Below the pieces are notes generated by a model. That model saw only the letters and a list, made by a program, of their open reading frames with translations. It was not told where the DNA came from and made no database searches. 64,000 nt of DNA from Chrysopilus asiliformis. Taxonomy: Eukaryota > Arthropoda > Insecta > Diptera > Rhagionidae. The translations under genes and the position numbers were made by a program. The stretch is from NCBI GenBank assembly GCA_964034945.1, contig OZ035961.1:72834310-72898309 (forward strand). The letters run 5' to 3'. Shown here one piece after another: positions 33,120 to 42,491 of the stretch (position 1 is its first letter; each line of letters starts with the position of its first letter).

Positions 33120-33268
33120 GAATGGAAAAAGTGATACAATTTCCAAAAAGTAGCCCAAACTGGCAACAATCACAAAATAATATTAAAGTTGACTTTGCAG
33201 AGCTGGACAAATGGGCTGCACGGGAAGCTATTAGAGACATTGCCCGTTGGGAAAGGATGGAGCTGGTA
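33120..33268 (+). CDS. possible exon of an unknown protein
   Basis: An ATG at 33123 opens EKVIQFPKSSPNWQQSQNNI, then VDFAELDKWAAREAIRDIAR and WERMEL, directly followed by a consensus donor GTATGT. The peptide has regular amphipathic composition, unlike the surrounding random frames. A 90-codon frame upstream (32725-32997, ending DNKRSRRR) may be another part. Neither is recognised. Confidence 0.3.
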
Positions 33269-33455
33269 TGTTAGATAGAAAAAGAAAGTTAGTTTGTCTT
33301 AAAGAACAAAAACAAAAGCAATTCAACAACAAAAAAAATCACAAAAATAAATAAATCAATTCTAATAAATAAATCAATTCTAATAAATAAATAAATTCAT
33401 TGTAATAAAAACTATATACATTGAAAAATATCACAAACATCGTAGCATTTTTAAT

Positions 33456-33918
33456 CTAATTACTACGAGCTAATACTGAACGACCAAACAAAATTCTTCC
33501 GTCCCTTATTCTTTTTTGGCTCTCAATGCTAAGACGAAATTTAGCAAATCTGTGCATAACCTTATCCCTAATATTATGGCACGTTTTAAAATTACTAACA
33601 ATTTCTGAAAAGCAATTGATGAGATGATTTCTGAACATAATAGTGGAATGACCGATGACACCATCTAATGCTACATATACTTTTTCCATGAACAAAAAGA
33701 AATTAAATGCTGTTTCAGACGGATAGGTAAGCAAGTTTTCCCCGTTGTGAATGTAGAATATTCTTTAAGAGCTGTAAACCTACTATATGCTGCGGTACAA
33801 TTTTCATTTATTAATTCATTAAAACAATTATCGCAAGTAGTATTGTTGGATCTAATAGAATTCAAAATATAGCCTAAAATGTAATAAAGAATGTTCTCAA
33901 CCGTATCATCAAATGAAA
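33456..33918 (-). pseudogene. P-element transposase C-terminus, frame-shifted
   Basis: Continuing from the transposase at 33909 after a one-base shift, the minus strand reads DDTVENILYYILGYILNSIR and CDNCFNELI, then after a second shift GENLLTYPSETAFNFFLFME and HNIRDKVMHRFAKFRLSIES. This is the C-terminal domain of P-element/THAP9 transposases (GYI...C..C, then TYPS..., then ...H...). The tandem copy lacks this part. Confidence 0.7.
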
Positions 33919-35432
33919 TTGAATTTGTCTTCTCTATACCTATGTATATCTTCTAACCCTAAGAGCTCGCTTTCTAACAAAGTATCTCCACCTTTGTTTC
34001 GTAAATAGTCCAAAAATCCATCTAAAAAGTCCCTGTCGTCTTCATCATAGGAGCTATTTTTATCATAGTCTAGATACTGGGATACACAAATCATTCTTAA
34101 GTTCTGTTTAAAATTAAGGGCTGAAGGTTTCGGTTGTTTTAATCTAATACTTCCAAATAAATTTTCAATACAATCTTGCGTGAATCTACTTGTTAACACA
34201 AACTTAAAGCCTGCGGAGTCTAATAAATAAATAGATACTTCCATTAATGACTGGGTTGAAAAGGCTACTCCCGTTTGAAACGGTTTCCAGAATCCCTTAT
34301 CACCTACTTTAATTGCCGTACAAATTTCGAGAAAGTCTTTTAAAAGTTCTATGGCGATTTGAAATTTATCAATTTGAAAGTAACTAAGAGCTAGTGGACC
34401 TCCTCGGGAGGAACAGAGTGAAAACCAAGTATGGACAAATTTTAAAAACCACGCTGTCGTTTTCAAACTCGGGTCACTGAGTTTATCGGATAAGAAATCT
34501 AAAGCTGCACTGACATCATGGCTAACTTCATTATAAGAGTTTGTCACTCTCATTTTTTGATAAGTGTTGGGATGTAGCATATAGGAATGTAACCGGGGAG
34601 CTAATATAAAAATGTTCCCATCTTGATGATCTACTAACTGTTTAATATGTAGACTTTTTACACAACTGGAAGGTAATTCATACTTGGCTTGAATTTCGGG
34701 TGGCAATTCAAAGAAGTGATTGTTAATAAGGCTTTGAACTAAATTTTTTAGAAGATGTGGAATATCCGCAAAGAAAAAAAGTCTACGTGTTGAGTCTACT
34801 GGGTGGACACAAGAACTGACAATATTGTATTTTGTATGTGATAATTTAAACTCATTCCACATTTGTTTATTTATGCTACACATATCAGTGGTTACCGTAA
34901 TGATTTTTAAACCTATTTCTTCGCACCGTTTGATTACATCTATCACTAGGAAATACAGACCTTTTCCGCTTGTTAATTGGTTTGTAAAATGATATGCTAC
35001 GATCTGCTTCCATCTGCTACTATAGCTACCTATCATTACAATTAAAGCGTTTGAGGCAAAGTTATCATTTATCGGTAGAGTTGTTTTTCCTAAATACCTG
35101 TTTAATGCTGAATCAAAATCACTACTTTTTTCTATCTTCATCTCATCTAAATAAACTCCACAAAACTTTTCGTGCTCTATCATATTGCTTACCTTGATTT
35201 CTAAAAAGCTAAAAACATCGTCTAAAACACCTGGTGCAAAAGTAAAGTTTTCTAAGTGACGTCTTAGGGTCCGTTCTGATGGAAGCGGATATCTATTTTT
35301 AATTAAGTATCTGTACCCTTTGCTACCACACGCAAATTTTATTTGCAATGAAGATCTTATTGTTGCCTTCATCCAGGAACTCCGCTTATTTCCTTCTAAC
35401 CGTTGATTTTGGTCCCTATTAAACAACCTCAC
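33909..35432 (-). pseudogene. P-element/THAP9-like transposase core, copy A
   Basis: A 507-codon minus-strand frame. Motifs in order: ERTLRRHLENFTFAPGVLDD, FCGVYLDEMKIEKSSDFDSA (probable first catalytic Asp of the RNase H fold), IITVTTDMCSINKQMWNEF (second Asp), ADIPHLLKNLVQSLINNHF, and LTSRFTQDCIENLFGSIRLK (probable catalytic Glu). These match the catalytic and GTP-binding insertion regions of P-element transposases. It is in the same frame as the THAP block (35478-36074), 15 sense codons and one TAG apart. The C-terminus is frame-shifted near 33915. Copy B at 37176-38735 is identical as far as DEDDRDF. Confidence 0.85.
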
Positions 35433-35477
35433 ATATGTGTTTCTGGATTTGATTTTATATTTCTTTAAAAGACCTAA

Positions 35478-36074
35478 CTATTTAAACCTAATAGACCGGT
35501 TTTGCTGCTTCAATTTGGTTATCTCCTGCGATTTTTGTTTTAAAATACGTTTTAATTCCCCAATTTCTAAATCCTTTTTATCATCTTCTCTACATAGGTC
35601 ACGTTCTTGCGCAAGTTCTTCTATCTCCATGAGCTCTACCTGATTTTGCTCATCTTCTAAATACTCAACTCGATATTCTGCATCTGACTGATTTTCTGTT
35701 TCTTCATCTAAATATTCAACCTGATACTCTTCATCTAAATATTCTACCTCATATTCTTCATCTGCCTGATAGTCTTTGCTGGAATAAAGTTTTCGCCTTT
35801 TACTAAACCTTTTAATTTTTTCCTTTTCTTTCCTAATAGGACATGACAACAATGTCGGAAAAGAATTTTGTTTTAGAAATATCTTCCCGGCTTCATATAA
35901 GAAATTATCTGCCTCAAAATGACTAGAGCATAATAGTGAATTTTTTGTCACACACCAATCAAACCTATGGACAAACCTTTCCCAAACGAGACTTTGCTGC
36001 GGGCATCGCGGAAAATAAAATAATCGATCACCTTTTGAGCGATGTGCACGGCAATTAAAAATGCTACATGCCAT
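35478..36074 (-). CDS. THAP-domain N-terminus of P-like transposase, copy A
   Basis: 198 codons. The THAP zinc-finger uses C3, C8, C49 and H52, with conserved P22, W31 and F53, and binds DNA. It is followed by a basic stretch and an acidic coiled coil built from repeated YEVEYLDE-like units (residues about 105-150), then a leucine-zipper-like end. The frame ends at a TAG (35480-35478) and reopens in phase. A GT at 35487-35486 and an AG at 35444-35443 would define a 45-nt in-frame intron that removes the TAG. Upstream there is a consensus donor (CCAG then GTAAGT) at about 36134 on the minus strand, so a 5' untranslated exon is plausible. Confidence 0.7.
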   Translation of the reverse strand: MACSIFNCRAHRSKGDRLFYFPRCPQQSLVWERFVHRFDWCVTKNSLLCSSHFEADNFLYEAGKIFLKQNSFPTLLSCPIRKEKEKIKRFSKRRKLYSSKDYQADEEYEVEYLDEEYQVEYLDEETENQSDAEYRVEYLEDEQNQVELMEIEELAQERDLCREDDKKDLEIGELKRILKQKSQEITKLKQQNRSIRFK

Positions 36075-36528
36075 ATTATTGCACTTCTTTTAAATAAATT
36101 ATTAATTCAAAATAAAAGTACTGAACTTACCTGGTAAGTTACTTGGATATTTTACCTGAAAATATTTATTATCGGTATTAAAAACTATTAGCAATAATTG
36201 AGTATTTTGTGTATAGAGTATCTCCAATGTCCAGAACATTGCCGATCCTGTATAGAATCCTCAACTGCACGCGATTTCGCTGCTTGATAACAGATGCCAA
36301 AAGGACTCGCAATTGGTTGCATTTTTCGGATGTTGCTATTTTTCATATAAATACAAAACCAAAAGTACATTAAATTAATTTTTTGAAGTGAAAACTTCTT
36401 TAGCGGCGTTGTGAGTGATTTCAAACTCGATGAAACGACAGTAAAAAGAGATAGGATATTTTAGCCTACGAGAAAATGAGATAGAATACAGATGGGTGCC
36501 AGTCAATTTATCGTAAACAAGATTGATG

Positions 36529-36625
36529 GGAAGCGGGAAGGGGTAGGGAAAGAGGGCGGGGTACGGGAAAGGAAAGGGGAGAAGGGAGAAGTGTTAGGAG
36601 GGAGGAAGTGGAGAGAGGAGGCGAT
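36529..36625 (+). repeat. polypurine tract
   Basis: About 95 bp consisting almost entirely of A and G on the plus strand (GGGAAGCGGGAAGGGG...GAGAGGAGG), repeated exactly at 39832-39928 in the duplicated copy. Such tracts can form triplex or G-rich structures and cause replication slippage. Confidence 0.75.
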
Positions 36626-36809
36626 AAATTATGTTTCGTCATAAATTGCAATATATACATATGTACTCGTATATAAATAAAAATGGATGTTTTATTGTTT
36701 GTCTGCCTGCCTGAGATTACAAAACTCAAAAACTACTGGACCGATTTTTATGCGGTTTTTTGCAAAATAATCTGTGTTGCCAGGAGCAGGTTTTTAGCTA
36801 TGTAGATTT

Positions 36810-37330
36810 TCAAAATTCGAAACGGAAGGTCCTGTAAGGATAATGAAAATATCCTTTTTCCCATTTTTCCCCGGAAAAATTTGCATTTTAGAATTTTTGG
36901 GGTCGCTGATCACGAATCCGGTATTAGATTTTCAAAATTCGAAACGGAAGGTCCTGTAAGGATAATGAAAATATCCTTTTTCCCATTTTTCCCCGGAAAA
37001 ATTTGCACTATAGGGTTTTTGGGGTCATTGATCATGAATCCGATATTAGATTTTCAAAATTCGAAACGGAAGGTCCTGTAAGGATAATGAAAATATCCTT
37101 TTTCCCATTTTTCCCCGGAAAAATTTGCACTATAGGGTTTTTGGGGTCACTGATCACGAATCCGATATTAGATTTTCAAAATTCGAAACGGAAGGTCCTG
37201 TAAGGATAAATATCCTTTTTCCCATTTTTCCCCGGAAAAATTTCCCCGGAAAAAGGAAATTTGGGAAAATATCCTTTTTCCCATTTTTCCCCGGAAAAAA
37301 TCCTTTTTCCCATTTTTCCCCGGAAAAAAA
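36810..37330 (+). repeat. 122-bp tandem repeat array in copy A
   Basis: Units begin at 36823, 36945, 37067 and 37189, exactly 122 bp apart, each with ACGGAAGGTCCTGTAAGGAT, CCCATTTTTCCCCGGAAAAA and GGTCNNTGATCACGAATCC. The last unit breaks into short shuffled pieces before the copy B junction. The array is preceded by TTTGTCTGCCTGCCTGAG and AAACTCAAAAACTACTGGAC, which recur inverted at about 44790-44840. Confidence 0.85.
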
Positions 37331-38735
37331 AGTCCCTGTCGTCTTCATCATAGGAGCTATTTTTATCATAGTCTAGATACTGGGATACACAAATCATTCT
37401 TAAGTTCTGTTTAAAATTAAGGGCTGAAGGTTTCGGTTGTTTTAATCTAATACTTCCAAATAAATTTTCAATACAATCTTGCGTGAATCTACTTGTTAAC
37501 ACAAACTTAAAGCCTGCGGAGTCTAATAAATAAATAGATACTTCCATTAATGACTGGGTTGAAAAGGCTACTCCCGTTTGAAACGGTTTCCAGAATCCCT
37601 TATCACCTACTTTAATTGCCGTACAAATTTCGAGAAAGTCTTTTAAAAGTTCTATGGCGATTTGAAATTTATCAATTTGAAAGTAACTAAGAGCTAGTGG
37701 ACCTCCTCGGGAGGAACAGAGTGAAAACCAAGTATGGACAAATTTTAAAAACCACGCTGTCGTTTTCAAACTCGGGTCACTGAGTTTATCGGATAAGAAA
37801 TCTAAAGCTGCACTGACATCATGGCTAACTTCATTATAAGAGTTTGTCACTCTCATTTTTTGATAAGTGTTGGGATGTAGCATATAGGAATGTAACCGGG
37901 GAGCTAATATAAAAATGTTCCCATCTTGATGATCTACTAACTGTTTAATATGTAGACTTTTTACACAACTGGAAGGTAATTCATACTTGGCTTGAATTTC
38001 GGGTGGCAATTCAAAGAAGTGATTGTTAATAAGGCTTTGAACTAAATTTTTTAGAAGATGTGGAATATCCGCAAAGAAAAAAAGTCTACGTGTTGAGTCT
38101 ACTGGGTGGACACAAGAACTGACAATATTGTATTTTGTATGTGATAATTTAAACTCATTCCACATTTGTTTATTTATGCTACACATATCAGTGGTTACCG
38201 TAATGATTTTTAAACCTATTTCTTCGCACCGTTTGATTACATCTATCACTAGGAAATACAGACCTTTTCCGCTTGTTAATTGGTTTGTAAAATGATATGC
38301 TACGATCTGCTTCCATCTGCTACTATAGCTACCTATCATTACAATTAAAGCGTTTGAGGCAAAGTTATCATTTATCGGTAGAGTTGTTTTTCCTAAATAC
38401 CTGTTTAATGCTGAATCAAAATCACTACTTTTTTCTATCTTCATCTCATCTAAATAAACTCCACAAAACTTTTCGTGCTCTATCATATTGCTTACCTTGA
38501 TTTCTAAAAAGCTAAAAACATCGTCTAAAACACCTGGTGCAAAAGTAAAGTTTTCTAAGTGACGTCTTAGGGTCCGTTCTGATGGAAGCGGATATCTATT
38601 TTTAATTAAGTATCTGTACCCTTTGCTACCACACGCAAATTTTATTTGCAATGAAGATCTTATTGTTGCCTTCATCCAGGAACTCCGCTTATTTCCTTCT
38701 AACCGTTGATTTTGGTCCCTATTAAACAACCTCAC
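37176..38735 (-). pseudogene. P-element/THAP9-like transposase core, copy B, truncated
   Basis: The same transposase core as at 33909-35432 in the duplicated segment. It is cut at the residues DEDDRDF and fused to translated 122-bp repeat sequence at the junction near 37330, so the last 45 or so codons are not transposase. The C-terminal domain is missing. Confidence 0.85.
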
Positions 38736-38780
38736 ATATGTGTTTCTGGATTTGATTTTATATTTCTTTAAAAGACCTAA

Positions 38781-39377
38781 CTATTTAAACCTAATAGACC
38801 GGTTTTGCTGCTTCAATTTGGTTATCTCCTGCGATTTTTGTTTTAAAATACGTTTTAATTCCCCAATTTCTAAATCCTTTTTATCATCTTCTCTACATAG
38901 GTCACGTTCTTGCGCAAGTTCTTCTATCTCCATGAGCTCTACCTGATTTTGCTCATCTTCTAAATACTCAACTCGATATTCTGCATCTGACTGATTTTCT
39001 GTTTCTTCATCTAAATATTCAACCTGATACTCTTCATCTAAATATTCTACCTCATATTCTTCATCTGCCTGATAGTCTTTGCTGGAATAAAGTTTTCGCC
39101 TTTTACTAAACCTTTTAATTTTTTCCTTTTCTTTCCTAATAGGACATGACAACAATGTCGGAAAAGAATTTTGTTTTAGAAATATCTTCCCGGCTTCATA
39201 TAAGAAATTATCTGCCTCAAAATGACTAGAGCATAATAGTGAATTTTTTGTCACACACCAATCAAACCTATGGACAAACCTTTCCCAAACGAGACTTTGC
39301 TGCGGGCATCGCGGAAAATAAAATAATCGATCACCTTTTGAGCGATGTGCACGGCAATTAAAAATGCTACATGCCAT
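38781..39377 (-). CDS. THAP-domain N-terminus of P-like transposase, copy B
   Basis: Duplicate of the 35478-36074 frame, with the same 198 codons, the same C3/C8/C49/H52 zinc ligands, the same acidic coiled coil and the same in-frame TAG at 38783-38781. Sharing the stop with copy A shows it predates the duplication. Confidence 0.7.
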   Translation of the reverse strand: MACSIFNCRAHRSKGDRLFYFPRCPQQSLVWERFVHRFDWCVTKNSLLCSSHFEADNFLYEAGKIFLKQNSFPTLLSCPIRKEKEKIKRFSKRRKLYSSKDYQADEEYEVEYLDEEYQVEYLDEETENQSDAEYRVEYLEDEQNQVELMEIEELAQERDLCREDDKKDLEIGELKRILKQKSQEITKLKQQNRSIRFK

Positions 39378-40112
39378 ATTATTGCACTTCTTTTAAATAA
39401 ATTATTAATTCAAAATAAAAGTACTGAACTTACCTGGTAAGTTACTTGGATATTTTACCTGAAAATATTTATTATCGGTATTAAAAACTATTAGCAATAA
39501 TTGAGTATTTTGTGTATAGAGTATCTCCAATGTCCAGAACATTGCCGATCCTGTATAGAATCCTCAACTGCACGCGATTTCGCTGCTTGATAACAGATGC
39601 CAAAAGGACTCGCAATTGGTTGCATTTTTCGGATGTTGCTATTTTTCATATAAATACAAAACCAAAAGTACATTAAATTAATTTTTTGAAGTGAAAACTT
39701 CTTTAGCGGCGTTGTGAGTGATTTCAAACTCGATGAAACGACAGTAAAAAGAGATAGGATATTTTAGCCTACGAGAAAATGAGATAGAATACAGATGGGT
39801 GCCAGTCAATTTATCGTAAACAAGATTGATGGGAAGCGGGAAGGGGTAGGGAAAGAGGGCGGGGTACGGGAAAGGAAAGGGGAGAAGGGAGAAGTGTTAG
39901 GAGGGAGGAAGTGGAGAGAGGAGGCGATAAATTATGTTTCGTCATAAATTGCAATATATACATATGTACTCGTATATAAATAAAAATGGATGTTTTATTG
40001 TTTGTCTGCCTGCCTGAGATTACAAAACTCAAAAACTACTGGACCGATTTTTATGCGGTTTTTTGCAAAATAATCTGTGTTGCCAGGAGCAGGTTTTTAG
40101 CTATGTAGATTT

Positions 40113-40722
40113 TCAAAATTCGAAACGGAAGGTCCTGTAAGGATAATGAAAATATCCTTTTTCCCATTTTTCCCCGGAAAAATTTGCATTTTAGAATTTT
40201 TGGGGTCGCTGATCACGAATCCGGTATTAGATTTTCAAAATTCGAAACGGAAGGTCCTGTAAGGATAATGAAAATATCCTTTTTCCCATTTTTCCCCGGA
40301 AAAATTTGCACTATAGGGTTTTTGGGGTCATTGATCATGAATCCGATATTAGATTTTCAAAATTCGAAACGGAAGGTCCTGTAAGGATAATGAAAATATC
40401 CTTTTTCCCATTTTTCCCCGGAAAAATTTGCACTATAGGGTTTTTGGGGTCACTGATCACGAATCCGATATTAGATTTTCAAAATTCGAAACGGAAGGTC
40501 CTGTAAGGATAAATATCCTTTTTCCCATTTTTCCCCGGAAAAATTTGCATTTTAGGGTTTTTGGGGTCGCTGATCACGAATCCGGTATTAGATTTTCAAA
40601 ATTCGAAACGGAAGATCCTGTAAGGATAATGAAAATATCCTTTTTCCCATTTTCCCCGGAAAAATTTGCATTTTAGGGTTTTTGGGGTCGCTGATCACGA
40701 ATCCGGTATTAGATTTTCAATA
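40113..40722 (+). repeat. 122-bp tandem repeat array in copy B
   Basis: Units begin at 40126, 40248, 40370 and 40492, then a slightly shorter unit starts near 40606. The array ends at about 40720. It continues past the point where copy A diverges, so this is likely the original right-hand sequence. Confidence 0.85.
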
Positions 40723-40972
40723 AAAATATAATATTACTTTTGAACCTGGTACCAATATTATAATAAATAAACGCTATAACTATCCCACCCCTGATACCGC
40801 ATTCGTCTCATTCTCTCGCTGTTTAGTTTTCCTAAGGTTTCACTTCTACCGCGTGTGCACTGCACACACATGTTTTTTTTAATTTTAAACGAAAGATATC
40901 TCATAAATTTTACCCAAAAATTACTTGAGATTGAAGCGACTGCAGTAAATATTAAAAAAATAGAAATTTCAG

Positions 40973-41164
40973 CGTTCAATAAAGGAATATAAAGAACGAA
41001 GTGAAAAAAGCTTTATAGAGGAAGAATCTGAAAATTCGTTAATTGACAAAAAAGCAAAAAATCGAAAACGTATTCGCTGTAGGAGAAAGTTACTCTTCTC
41101 CAGGAAAAAAAATAATGTGAAACAGGAAAATAAAATTAACGAAAAAAAATCAGTGGAGATTTGA
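40973..41164 (+). CDS. possible terminal exon, lysine-rich tail
   Basis: After ATTTCAG (40972) a frame of 63 codons encodes a highly charged sequence (SIKEYKERSEKSFIEEESEN, then KNRKRIRCRRRKLLFSRKKN) and stops at 41164, with AATAAA-like signals near 41240. No upstream exon is found, and the composition could arise by chance in A-rich DNA. Alternatively it is a nuclear protein tail. Confidence 0.25.
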   Translation, partial: RSIKEYKERSEKSFIEEESENSLIDKKAKNRKRIRCRRKLLFSRKKNNVKQENKINEKKSVEI

Positions 41165-41562
41165 GTAAAAAAAAGGTTTGTATCTTCAGAACAGTTTTAG
41201 ATATCGTGTTCTGGTAAAAAAGAAAAGTGTTAGTAATTGTATAATAAAGAAAATAAATAATTTAGGCAAGATATTACAAGTAAAGTTTCACTATTTACCT
41301 TCAAATCGCGGGAAACAAAACTAAAGCTGATTTCCTTCTTCCGTATTGTATCACTTTTTCTGATGTGCTGTCCTTCGATTGTCCAAGTAGTTCTAAAATT
41401 ATATATGAAATTAATTGGAATTAAGAAAATAAAGATAAATCAGAAAAAATACCGATTTTTCTGTGGCGCCTTTTTGTTTACAATTGCCAAAGTGACAACC
41501 AATAAAGACACAAACCAACACATGAAAATTTTCTGCCAAATACACTGTCCTAATTGGAGTTA

Positions 41563-41690
41563 ATAGACTGTCCTACTCAGTAGCACAGTCTATTAAGGTA
41601 GCATGGCCACTCTCTAGGTTAGAGGCTCTCTAACTCATAGTAAAGGAGAAACTAAAGTACGCCACTAAGGTACCCTACTCTAGGCTCTCT
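41563..41690. mobile_element. MITE fragment upstream of the H2A variant
   Basis: AATAGACTGT...ACAGTCTATT forms a short inverted pair, followed by GGCCACTCTCTAGGTTAGAG. The inverse (CTATAACCTAGAGAGTGGCC, then AATAGACTGTGATACTGAC) occurs at 51894-51932, so the piece is a dispersed element. Confidence 0.55.
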
Positions 41691-41739
41691 AAAACCAGAT
41701 TTGCTTTAATAATAATTTGTTCTGACATCTTTTTCAATT

Positions 41740-41747
41740 TTTGGCGC
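41740..41747 (+). promoter_or_regulatory. E2F-like site upstream of the H2A variant
   Basis: TTTGGCGC matches the E2F consensus TTTSSCGC and lies about 100 bp before the start codon. Together with an initiator-like TCAGTTT at about 41824 it suggests an S-phase-linked promoter; this is an inference from motifs only. Confidence 0.4.
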
Positions 41748-41844
41748 GAGTTGTCTTTTGTTAATAGTTCACGTTTCCCGGCATCCTTGGTGCTTGATTT
41801 TAAGGAATTTGTATTGTTCTTGTCAGTTTGGAAATTACTGAAAG

Positions 41845-42363
41845 ATGTCATCTGTCGATAAAAAAGGTAAGTGCGTAGCAATTAGTTTTAAGTATGTAGC
41901 AATTGAGTCATTTTTCAACCTACTGAATTTGTCTTGAGCAGAAAAGAATAAGACAAGGTCTTCTAAGGCAGGGATTACGTTTCCAGTCGGAAGGATTCAC
42001 AGAAATCTCCGTAAAGGCAACTACGCGGACCGCATTGGAGCTGGAAGTTCTGTTTATTTGGTAAGTAAATAAAATTGTGGACTAATAAAATTTTCAATTA
42101 AACTCTTCAAGGCTGCGGTTCTAGAATATTTAACTGCAGAAATATTGGAACTAGCGGGACATGCGTGTCACGACAACAAAAAACACCGAATAGTTCCGCG
42201 TCATTTACAGCTGGCTATCGGTAAGGATGATGAACTAAGCAGTCTTTTGGGGGACGTAGTTATTTCTCAAGGCGGTGTAATCCCTCACATTGAACCCACT
42301 CTCCTTCCGAAGCCATCGAATAAGCCAGGAAGGTCAGAGCCAACCCAGAGTCAGGAGTATTAA
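41845..42363 (+). CDS. histone H2A variant with H2A.X-type SQEY tail
   Basis: Three exons: 41845-41866 (donor GTAAGT), 41942-42060 (acceptor GAGCAG, donor GTAAGT) and 42112-42363, giving 130 residues. The core is canonical H2[50 protein letters not shown] and [10 protein letters not shown]. The RKGNYADR loop and VYLAAVLEYL separate it from the H2A.Z/H2Av type. The acidic patch is kept (LEYLTAE, KDDEL). The C-terminus ends TQSQEY, the ATM/ATR-type phosphorylation motif of H2A.X, used to mark DNA breaks. Divergent positions ([29 protein letters not shown]) suggest a specialised variant. Introns and a poly(A) signal separate it from the intronless replication-coupled genes. The protein is nucleosomal. 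Confidence 0.85.
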
Positions 42364-42450
42364 TTAGAAATTTTTGTCAGTTTTAATCTTATTTTTATTA
42401 TTAAGGTCAGCGATAAGTCTGCTATTGTAAATTTTTTTGCCTCTTTTTTA

Positions 42451-42456
42451 AATAAA
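42451..42456 (+). promoter_or_regulatory. poly(A) signal of the H2A variant
   Basis: AATAAA 88 bp after the stop codon; no histone stem-loop was seen, consistent with a polyadenylated replacement-type histone gene. Confidence 0.6.
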
Positions 42457-42491
42457 ATTTTGTATTTGTAGTTCTTTGCCTTTATATTGTA

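Larger units (their letters stand above)
34024..40546. repeat. tandem segmental duplication, 3303-bp period
   Basis: Copy A 34024-37243 and copy B 37327-40546 are the same sequence shifted by 3303 bp, apparently identical wherever compared (both THAP frames, both transposase cores, the polypurine tract and the 122-bp repeats). The 85 bp at 37244-37328 between them is a jumble of partial 122-bp repeat units (CCCATTTTTCCCCGGAAAAA). Either a very recent duplication or an assembly artefact. Confidence 0.85.

Noticed and set aside
36881..37376. Several 66-83 codon frames of near-identical sequence
   Set aside because: They are translations of the 122-bp tandem repeat, not genes.
41363..41563. A 66-codon plus-strand frame upstream of the H2A variant
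   Set aside because: Random composition, no splice signals and no domain; most likely chance.
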